A stretch of 27,447 bases of DNA from JBBRLA01 sp038231615 (lineage in GTDB: Bacteria > Myxococcota_A > Polyangia > Palsa-1104 > JAEUJZ01). Made by a program: the position numbers and the translations under genes. The notes under the pieces are model-generated. The model was not told where the DNA came from, ran no database searches, and saw only the letters and a list, made by a program, of their open reading frames with translations. Positions 7,491 through 13,787 of the stretch are shown piece after piece. The first letter of the stretch is position 1. Each line of letters opens with the position of its first letter. Where the stretch lies: positions 1-27,447 of the forward strand of contig JBBRLA010000019.1 in assembly GCA_038231615.1 (NCBI GenBank). Direction: 5' to 3'.

Positions 7491-8261
7491 ATGGAATTCA
7501 CACACGATCAACAAGGCGTCCGCGACCTCTATGACCGCAGCGCCGAGGGGTGGGTGCGCAATCAGCCGCTCTCGCTCTCCGATTTTACCGGGCGTCCTCC
7601 CGTGCTGGCGCTGTGCCAGCCGGTGGCCGGGCTGCGGATACTGGACCTGGGCTGCGGGGAGGGCTACTGCGCCAGGCAGCTCCGACGCTCCGGGGCCGCG
7701 GAGGTCATCGGCATCGACATCTCCGGCAGCATGATCGCCGCGGCACAACGCGAGGAAGGGCGGGAGCCGCTGGGCATCCGCTTTCTGGAGGGGAACGCCA
7801 TCGAGCTGTCACGCTTCGTCAAGGGCCCCTTCGACGCGTTGCTGGCGATGTTTTGCTACAACTACCTGACCGCGGCGGAGACCGCCACTTCCTTCGCCGA
7901 GGTCTTCCGCGTCCTGCGCCCCGGCGGGCGGTTCGTCTTCGCCGTGCCCCACCCCTCGCTGCCCTACCTGCGCCCGGCGGAGCCGCCCTTCTTCTTCCAG
8001 ACCGGCGGCGCGGGCTACTTCAGCGGGCGCGACGTGCGCTATCCGGGCAAGATCTGGAAGCGGGACGGCAGCACCCTGGAAGTGCAAATGGTACACAAGA
8101 CGCTGGAAGACTACTTCGACGCCCTGCGCGGGGCGGGCTTCCAGACCCTGCCGATCGTGCGCGAATTGCACGTCACCCCGGAGATCATGAGCGTCGATCC
8201 CTCCTTCTTTGGGCCGCTGGGCGACGTGCCCCTGCACCTGGCCCTGGCCATCACCCGGTAG
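7491..8261 (+). CDS. Class I SAM-dependent methyltransferase
   Basis: This is 256 residues from ATG 7491, with AAAGGGA as a plausible ribosome site. Motif I, ILDLGCGEGYCARQL (residues 50-64), binds S-adenosylmethionine. GIDISGSMI is the acidic strand-2 motif that contacts the ribose. EGNAIEL, FDALLAMFCYNYL and FRVLRPGGRFVFAVPHP complete the Methyltransf_11/25 pattern. The C-terminal 80 residues form a substrate lid (TLEVQMVHKTLEDYFDALRGAGF). The methyl acceptor cannot be told from sequence; small-molecule O- or N-methyltransferases and quinone-type enzymes share this layout. It stands alone, divergent from the RidA-like gene. Confidence 0.9.
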   Translation: MEFTHDQQGVRDLYDRSAEGWVRNQPLSLSDFTGRPPVLALCQPVAGLRILDLGCGEGYCARQLRRSGAAEVIGIDISGSMIAAAQREEGREPLGIRFLEGNAIELSRFVKGPFDALLAMFCYNYLTAAETATSFAEVFRVLRPGGRFVFAVPHPSLPYLRPAEPPFFFQTGGAGYFSGRDVRYPGKIWKRDGSTLEVQMVHKTLEDYFDALRGAGFQTLPIVRELHVTPEIMSVDPSFFGPLGDVPLHLALAITR

Positions 8262-8323
8262 GCTTCGGCGCCTTTGGGTGGGTCCGCCAGGGTGCGTATT
8301 TTCGACCCGATGGCGCTTCTGGG

Positions 8324-8329
8324 TATACT
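8324..8329 (+). promoter_or_regulatory. Possible -10 box (TATACT) directly before selA
   Basis: TATACT matches TATAAT at 5 of 6 positions. Transcription from it would begin at about 8336-8337, which is the proposed selA ATG, so the message could be leaderless. No good -35 box is seen. Confidence 0.3.
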
Positions 8330-8336
8330 TTCAGAA

Positions 8337-9875
8337 ATGCCAGAACAGGACCATCAGGCCCATGCCGCGCTGCGACGCTTGCCCAAGGTGGACCAGGCGC
8401 TGAAGGCCGACGCGGTGCGCGATCTTCTGACCACGGCGCCTCGCTGGGCGGTGGTGCGGGCGGTGCGGGAGGAGATCGACCGGCTGCGTCAGGGGCTGCT
8501 GGCGGCGGCGACTGTAATGCCGGAAGCCATCGTCGCGACCCAGGCGGACCCATCGACGGCCCGTGGTGAAGCGGATCGCCTGCCCCTTGACTTCGAACGG
8601 GTACGGGCCGCCGTGGGGGCGCTGGTCCGTCCCTCCCTGCGACGGGTCATCAACGCCACCGGCGTCATCCTGCACACCAACCTGGGGCGCGCCCCCCTGC
8701 CCGCCCGCGCCCTGGCCCGCATCGCCGAGGTCGCCGGCGGCTACAGCAACCTGGAGTACCGCTTGGACGCGGGCGAGCGCGGCTCCCGCCACGACCCTCT
8801 CGACGCCCTGCTGGCTCCGCTCACCGGGGCCGAGGCGCACCTGGTGGTGAACAACAACGCCGCCGGGGTGCTGCTGATGCTCGCCGGCCTGTGCGCGGGC
8901 AGACAAGTGGTCGTATCACGCGGGGAACTGGTGGAGATCGGCGGCTCGTTTCGCATCCCCGACGTGATGCGGGCCTCGGGCGCCGTGCTCTGCGAGGTCG
9001 GCACCACCAACCGCACCCACCTGCGCGACTACCAGGGGGCGATCACGCCGGACACCGCCGCCTTCCTGAAGGTCCACCCGTCCAACTTCGCCCTGGTCGG
9101 CTTCACCGCTGCCGTCGACATCGCCGATCTGTCCCGGGTGGCCCACGAGCAGGGCCTGCTGTGCCTGTGCGACCTCGGGTCGGGGGCCCTGCTTGACCCG
9201 CGGGCCCTGTGCGATCTTTCCGGCGACGGCGAAGACGCCCTGCCCGCCGAGCCCACGGTGGCACAGGTCATCGCCGAGGGTTGCGACCTTTGCGCCTTCT
9301 CGTGCGACAAGCTCCTCGGGGGGCCGCAGGCCGGCGTGCTCTGCGGGCGGCGCGGGCTGATCCTGACCCTAAGAAAGCACCCGCTTTTGCGCGCCCTGCG
9401 ACCGGACAAGCTGACCCTTCTGGCACTCTCGGCCACCCTGGAACTGTATCGCGACTGCGAGGGCCTTGTGCCCGACATCCCGGTGCTGCGCATGCTCGCC
9501 GAGAACGAAGAGAGCCTGCGCGCGCGGGCCGAGCGCCTGGCCGCGGCCTGCACGGGCGACGGGCTGCCGGTGGAGATCCGGGCGGTGCGCTCCGCGGTGG
9601 GGGGCGGTTCCCTGCCCCTGGGAAAGCCGCGGTCCTTAGCGGTGGCGCTTCCCGGAGAACATGCCTCGCCGGATCGCATGGAGGCCGCCCTGCGACAGGG
9701 TGAACCGCCGGTGCTCTGCCGCATCGCCGACGACGCGCTGCTGCTGGACGTGCGCACCCTCGCCGATCATGAGCTGGCTGCGGTAGGTGCTGCCCTTTGC
9801 GCCGCCTACCACAAGGTGAAACCTCCGATCCGCGGGGGGCCGCAGACACCGACCGAAGGAGAGACGCGTGCTTGA
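8337..9875 (+). CDS. selA: L-seryl-tRNA(Sec) selenium transferase (selenocysteine synthase)
   Basis: SelA is a pyridoxal-phosphate enzyme that converts Ser-tRNA(Sec) to Sec-tRNA(Sec) using selenophosphate. The SelA hallmarks are present: LRRVINATGVILHTNLGRAPLP (residues 101-122), GYSNLEYRLDAGERGSR (135-151), the SRGELVEIGGSFRIPDVM region (194-211), EVGTTNRTHLRDY (220-232), HPSNF (247-251), and the PLP-lysine segment FSCDKLLGGPQAG with Lys325. The N-terminal helical domain (LPKVDQAL) is also typical. From ATG 8337 the protein is 512 residues, somewhat longer than the usual 460-470. ATG 8310 and GTG 8274 lie upstream in frame but outside the conserved region. selB, selD and tRNA-Sec are not in the window. 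The stop overlaps the HNH gene by 8 bp, suggesting co-translation. Confidence 0.95.
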   Translation: MPEQDHQAHAALRRLPKVDQALKADAVRDLLTTAPRWAVVRAVREEIDRLRQGLLAAATVMPEAIVATQADPSTARGEADRLPLDFERVRAAVGALVRPSLRRVINATGVILHTNLGRAPLPARALARIAEVAGGYSNLEYRLDAGERGSRHDPLDALLAPLTGAEAHLVVNNNAAGVLLMLAGLCAGRQVVVSRGELVEIGGSFRIPDVMRASGAVLCEVGTTNRTHLRDYQGAITPDTAAFLKVHPSNFALVGFTAAVDIADLSRVAHEQGLLCLCDLGSGALLDPRALCDLSGDGEDALPAEPTVAQVIAEGCDLCAFSCDKLLGGPQAGVLCGRRGLILTLRKHPLLRALRPDKLTLLALSATLELYRDCEGLVPDIPVLRMLAENEESLRARAERLAAACTGDGLPVEIRAVRSAVGGGSLPLGKPRSLAVALPGEHASPDRMEAALRQGEPPVLCRIADDALLLDVRTLADHELAAVGAALCAAYHKVKPPIRGGPQTPTEGETRA

Positions 9876-10482
9876 TTCCAGCGTCCTGGTCCTGAACAAG
9901 AACTGGCAACCCATCCACATCACCACCGCGCGCCGCGCGTTCTCGCTGCTTTACCTGGGCCTGGCGCACGTCATCGGCCCCGATTTCTCCCTTTTCGACT
10001 TCGATAGCTGGGCCGCCCTGTCCACCGCCCACGGCGACAACGCCGACCTCAAGATCGTACGCACCGTGAGCCGGGTGCTGCGCGTGCCCGAGGTCATCAT
10101 GCTCCAGCTCTACGACCGGCTGCCCAAGACCAACGTGCGCTTCTCGCGCCTGAACATCTATACCCGAGACGACAACCGCTGCCAGTACTGTAGCATGCAG
10201 GGCGACCGCTCGCAGCTCAACCTGGACCACGTGATCCCCCGCTCCCGGGGCGGCCACACCACCTGGGAGAACGTGGTCTGCTGCTGTGTCCCGTGCAACC
10301 TGCGCAAGGGCGCGCGCACTCCCGCCGAGGCCGGGATGCGCCTGTACCGGCTGCCGGCGCGGCCCCGCTGGACCCCGTCCTTCCGTCCCCGCTCGCGCCC
10401 GCCAAGGGAGTGGCTGCCCTTCCTGGGCGCCACCAGCGCCAGCTACTGGAACACCGAGCTGCTCGACGACGACGATACCTGA
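9868..10482 (+). CDS. HNH endonuclease family protein
   Basis: This is 204 residues from GTG 9868, with GAAGGAG upstream inside the selA end. The HNH fold is clear: CQYC (Cys105, Cys108), LNLDHVIPRSRGGHTTWENVV with Asp120-His121 and the Asn at 135, then CVPCN (Cys140, Cys143), so both a zinc site and the metal-catalysis residues are intact. The N-terminal half (LDSSVLVLNKNWQPIHITTARRAFSLLY) is typical of the widespread chromosomal HNH proteins of unknown target. This family is found in many bacteria as an apparent housekeeping gene rather than a restriction enzyme. The overlap with selA implies one transcript, though no functional link is known to me. Acidic tail LLDDDDT. Confidence 0.9.
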   Translation: MLDSSVLVLNKNWQPIHITTARRAFSLLYLGLAHVIGPDFSLFDFDSWAALSTAHGDNADLKIVRTVSRVLRVPEVIMLQLYDRLPKTNVRFSRLNIYTRDDNRCQYCSMQGDRSQLNLDHVIPRSRGGHTTWENVVCCCVPCNLRKGARTPAEAGMRLYRLPARPRWTPSFRPRSRPPREWLPFLGATSASYWNTELLDDDDT

Positions 10483-10544
10483 CCACCTCCCCCCTGGGGG
10501 GCCGATAAGGTCGGCGCCACGGGTCGTCGCGGCTTGATATTCAA

Positions 10545-10691
10545 CTGGCATTCGGGACAGGTCCACTTGACCCGCTCTGCATGCTGCGCAAAAACGTCAA
10601 CCTGACGCTCCTTGCAGTCCAGCTCCACTTGAGCCACGGTCCAGGGTGATTGCAGGCCGAGCAGATGTCGGTACAGTTCCACGTCGCGCAT
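10545..10691 (-). pseudogene. ISL3-family transposase, N-terminal fragment
   Basis: Reading from ATG 10691, the first 49 codons give MRDVELYRHLLGLQSPWTVA, then a segment ending WTCPECQ. This is the start of ISL3-type transposases, a short lead helix, 'PWxV' and the beginning of the Cys-rich zinc-binding motif CPxC. After CPECQ the similarity stops and the frame runs into unrelated sequence. At least seven-eighths of the gene is therefore missing, including the DDE catalytic domain. It cannot be active. Confidence 0.7.
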
Positions 10692-10801
10692 GGCGGTAAT
10701 TTACCCCAAAGGCTGGGCTTGGTGCCTGGGCCCCCATCATGCGCTCTGCTGCTCCGGTCATATCGGCTGGCAAATTCACCCACCTGAAACCCGGAAGAGC
10801 C
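10545..10801 (-). mobile_element. Remnant of an ISL3-type insertion sequence (one end only)
   Basis: Upstream of the transposase fragment lies a spacer of about 110 bp ending, on the - strand, in GGCTCTTCCGGGTTTCAGG (complement of 10783-10801). This resembles the GGCTCTTC/GGGTCTTC terminal inverted repeats of ISL3 elements. The opposite end is absent. A 10-bp inverted repeat (10759-10768 and 10798-10807) crosses this end, so the true boundary may be a few bases further right. The remnant separates the selA-HNH block from the putative defence region. Confidence 0.6.
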
Positions 10802-10967
10802 GATATGTCTTCGGTCCGCTGGAGAGTTTAGGATAGAGGATAGGGAGGGGAGGGCCAAGTCGAGGACAAAGCGGGAGGCAGGCCGTCAGACCAGAAACTC
10901 CATGACCCGCCGATGAATGCCAGCCTCGCTCGTGGCACGCGGCCGAGAAAGCTGATAGGTTGATGGA
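10802..10967. other. Short intergenic stretch, nothing assigned
   Basis: Between the IS remnant and the Uma2 gene there are 166 bp. Apart from a purine-rich run (AGGATAGAGGATAGGGAGGGG) I see no gene, strong promoter or repeat. It would hold the Uma2 promoter. Confidence 0.4.
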
Positions 10968-11558
10968 ATGAGCGCCGCCGTCGCCAGGAAGTCTCGTCGT
11001 ACGCAATACACAGAGCAGGACTATCTGCACCTGGAAGGGGACAGCCCGATCAAACATGAGTATCTGGACGGCGAGATCTATGCCATGGCTGGCGCAAAGC
11101 CCGGCCACAATCTGGTCGCGTCCAACACCACGGTTGCGCTGGGCAACCTGGTTGCCGGCGGCTTGTGCGGGGTGTTTGGCAGCGACCAGCGCATCCACGT
11201 AACATCTACCGGCCTGTACACCTACGCAGACGGCGGCGTCGCCTGCGGCCGATGGGAGATTTCAGACAAGGACGACATGAGCCTGCTCAACCCGGTGCTC
11301 CTCTTCGAGGTATTGTCTCCCTCGACCCGGGACTACGACCGGGGCGAGAAACTGGCTCACTATCTGAAGATTTCCACCGTAAAGGATGTCCTGCTCATCG
11401 AGCAGCCTGAGCGCCTGGTCGAACACCACCACCGAGGGCCCAAAGGCTGGAAAAGCACCGCCCGCCACAGAGGCGGGATTCCCCTCCTCGGAGGAATGAT
11501 CCGAGTGGAGGACCTGTATCGGCTGATTGGGCGAGATGGGGCGGTGGGTCTTCGATAG
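10968..11558 (+). CDS. Uma2 family (DUF820) PD-(D/E)XK nuclease-like protein
   Basis: This is 196 residues, the usual Uma2 length. The family's opening YTEQDYLHLE...KHEYLDGEIYAMAGAKPGHNLVASN is present, including the conserved Glu and His. The putative metal-binding core follows: YADGGV (Asp), LLFEVLSPSTRDYDRGEKLAHY (Glu ... Lys), and YLKISTVKDVLLIEQ. Uma2 proteins have a PD-(D/E)XK nuclease fold. They are abundant in cyanobacteria and other genome-plastic bacteria, where their cellular role is largely unknown. The start ATG 10968 is preceded by TTGATGGA. It is convergent with the RdrB-like gene across a 110-bp gap and is probably not part of that operon. Variable copy number and association with mobile DNA fit its position beside an IS remnant. 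Confidence 0.85.
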   Translation: MSAAVARKSRRTQYTEQDYLHLEGDSPIKHEYLDGEIYAMAGAKPGHNLVASNTTVALGNLVAGGLCGVFGSDQRIHVTSTGLYTYADGGVACGRWEISDKDDMSLLNPVLLFEVLSPSTRDYDRGEKLAHYLKISTVKDVLLIEQPERLVEHHHRGPKGWKSTARHRGGIPLLGGMIRVEDLYRLIGRDGAVGLR

Positions 11559-11670
11559 GGGCTGGGCAAGAAGTGGTAAGTAAGGAAAAGGGACAAGGTG
11601 CCCAATTATCTGCCCCCGCTTGACCAGTTCAAGGGCACGCTCCTGTTGGCGGACTGAGGCCATCCCTGCA

Positions 11671-13782
11671 TCAGTCTGTTTGCTCAGCTGGACCAGAACC
11701 AGGGGCCTTCATGATGAAGCTGGCGCTCTTGTTGTTTTTTAACAGCCTGTCCCAATCAGCTATGGCGTAGCCGAGTTCATCTTCGGGCCAACAACCCATC
11801 AGGCCGGGATCGTCAGTGGCTACGGTGCAGACTAGAGCCGGGTGCTGTAAGAATTCCAAAAGAGGTGGCGTTTGCAGGTTGGCAACGGCGATGTTAGACG
11901 AAGGACACGACTCTACTGCAACCGCCCTGCGGATGAGCAGCCGAAGCACTTCTAGGCGCAGATGTTCGAATCGCTGAAACCAGCCCTGGTCCAGCATTAC
12001 CCAGTCGCGATCTTCGGGAATGACAGAGGTAGGGTCCGCGAAGCGGACGCCTGGCAACATAGGGCAGACGCTGGGGGTGTGCATGATAGCCTGCGCCAGC
12101 CTGTTCGCCTGAGGCGGATGGCCGAAGGCGCCGCTCGCGACCGCGATCAGGCGGTCATCAGAGTGTGGATCTGGAGTCTCCATGTGCCTTTCCCATGCCA
12201 AATCGAGGAGATGGGTGCCACGTGGCTTGCTGAGACGAAACCGACCATTTGAAAGCTTCTGCACATCAGTACATGAGGGCGACTCACCGCGCCGATCAAG
12301 AAGCCATCGCACGGTATCAGGATTGAGCCCGGCGGCCAGAGCATGACCGATACGATCGCCGTTCTTTAGACCTAGATTGTGTAACGCCTCCCAGATGTGG
12401 CGCAGCCCGGTCATGGGATCAATGAAGTCCTCACCCGCGTGGATGGTAATGCCCAGGCGGATCGAGGGGACGAACTCCTCGGCCAGAGCGCGAAAGAAAT
12501 CCTCTGGACGCTTGCGGTAGTCCTGGGCCAGGCGACATAGCCACGCTGCGTCCATGCATCGTCCTGGCCTGCTCGACCCGGTCGCGTGACGACGGTGATA
12601 GGCGCGAATCTCTGCCACGGCTGGCGCCAGCACCCGAGGCGGGCAACCCTGCTCCTTGCCAGCGGCGTCCACTCCAATGACGAAGTAGCGCAACACCGGA
12701 TCATTCTCAAGCAGCGTGATCAGGGTCCGTACCTGATCGCACCAGGTTCTGCTCTGCCGCTCCCACACGATCTGCTCGTCCAGAAGGTCCCTGGCCCTCT
12801 GGGTCCTTGCCGGCAGCTTCAGGTCGGGTAGGTTCTCCTGCTTGAACAGAGATGGGACCAAGCCCAGCAGGATAGGCTCCTGTGGATGTAAAAAGAGGTC
12901 GTCCAGGTAGCCCAGGATGATGTCGTGCAGTTTGTGCGACAGTTCTGCGGGCTTGCGCTCCAGCGTTGGGCGCAACTCGATCGCGTCCACCCCAGACCGG
13001 CGCATGCGGTCCAGGATGGCCTGGACCATCTCGCGCATGTGGGCACGCTCCTTGGGTCGAGCGCACTTCTGCACCTTGGCATAGCGATCGTAGGCCAAGA
13101 CAAAGGGGCTAAGTCCGATCTCGCCACGCTGGTAGAGCAGGCAGCGACGCAAGCTGGTACAAATAGCCAGGTAGGCGATGATGCTCTTGCACGGCGTAGC
13201 TTGCTGCGCCAGGGTCGAGATGAAATTCGACATGTCAACGCAGGCCGATCGGCGAAGTGCGATTTGGCCCTCCAGATCCTTGGCCTGCTTGACCAGGATG
13301 GACCAGGGCTTCTTCCAAGAGCCTGCCCTGCATTCGTGGCGGCGTAGGTTGGCGCGCAGCGGCTCATCATCCAGCCAGTGTTCCCACAGCCATAGGTAGG
13401 GTACAGCGCCGCGCAGATGGCAGTGGGTCTCGAAGAAGCCGGGCACCGGGCCGGGGGCAATGTCAAGAGGGAACAACTCAGGCAGGGCCCAGAAGCGCGC
13501 CAACATATGAGACTCATGCTGAACCTGAGATAGCAGGGTCAGCACATGGCGATACCAGTCCGTCGGCTGAGCGTGGAGAGGCAGGCATTCCAGAAGCCGC
13601 CAGGCGCGCTCCCGAGCCGGCTCTGGGTGCTCGGTGTCTGCTGACAAGGCCCAGAACGTATCCTCCAAGTTGCGTCGATCGAAGCCCTGGGTCTGCAGAT
13701 CTTCCAAATAGATGCGCAAGAACGACGGCTCCGCCAAGACGCGCAGGAGCCAGCGGATGATGTTGTGATCGCCGAGGTCCAT
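11671..13782 (-). CDS. Adenosine deaminase-like protein, RADAR RdrB-like, last gene of the Cmr operon
   Basis: This is 703 residues. Every active-site motif of the adenosine deaminase superfamily is present in order: FFETHCHLRGAVP (zinc ligands His120, His122), GVDAAGKE (371-377), LGITIHAGED (zinc ligand His448, catalytic Glu451), GDRIGH (His480), ESCPSSN (624-630) and VATDDPG (zinc ligand Asp657, Asp658). An ordinary ADA is about 350 residues. Here an N-terminal domain of about 110 residues and large insertions (between 130 and 365, and between 480 and 624) double the size, as in the RdrB subunit of the RADAR phage-defence system. No CARF domain is apparent, unlike the single-chain CARF-ADA effectors (Cad1) of other type III loci. 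It begins 5 bp after the ATPase gene. I infer deamination of adenosine in RNA or nucleotides during immunity; distance to RdrB needs a profile search. Confidence 0.85.
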   Translation of the reverse strand: MDLGDHNIIRWLLRVLAEPSFLRIYLEDLQTQGFDRRNLEDTFWALSADTEHPEPARERAWRLLECLPLHAQPTDWYRHVLTLLSQVQHESHMLARFWALPELFPLDIAPGPVPGFFETHCHLRGAVPYLWLWEHWLDDEPLRANLRRHECRAGSWKKPWSILVKQAKDLEGQIALRRSACVDMSNFISTLAQQATPCKSIIAYLAICTSLRRCLLYQRGEIGLSPFVLAYDRYAKVQKCARPKERAHMREMVQAILDRMRRSGVDAIELRPTLERKPAELSHKLHDIILGYLDDLFLHPQEPILLGLVPSLFKQENLPDLKLPARTQRARDLLDEQIVWERQSRTWCDQVRTLITLLENDPVLRYFVIGVDAAGKEQGCPPRVLAPAVAEIRAYHRRHATGSSRPGRCMDAAWLCRLAQDYRKRPEDFFRALAEEFVPSIRLGITIHAGEDFIDPMTGLRHIWEALHNLGLKNGDRIGHALAAGLNPDTVRWLLDRRGESPSCTDVQKLSNGRFRLSKPRGTHLLDLAWERHMETPDPHSDDRLIAVASGAFGHPPQANRLAQAIMHTPSVCPMLPGVRFADPTSVIPEDRDWVMLDQGWFQRFEHLRLEVLRLLIRRAVAVESCPSSNIAVANLQTPPLLEFLQHPALVCTVATDDPGLMGCWPEDELGYAIADWDRLLKNNKSASFIMKAPGSGPAEQTD

Positions 13783-13787
13783 GGAAC

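Noticed and set aside
11671..13782. CARF-ADA fusion (Cad1-type effector)
   Set aside because: No Rossmann-like CARF pattern is seen in the N-terminal 110 residues or the insertions; the sensor-like domain is in the partner ATPase instead.
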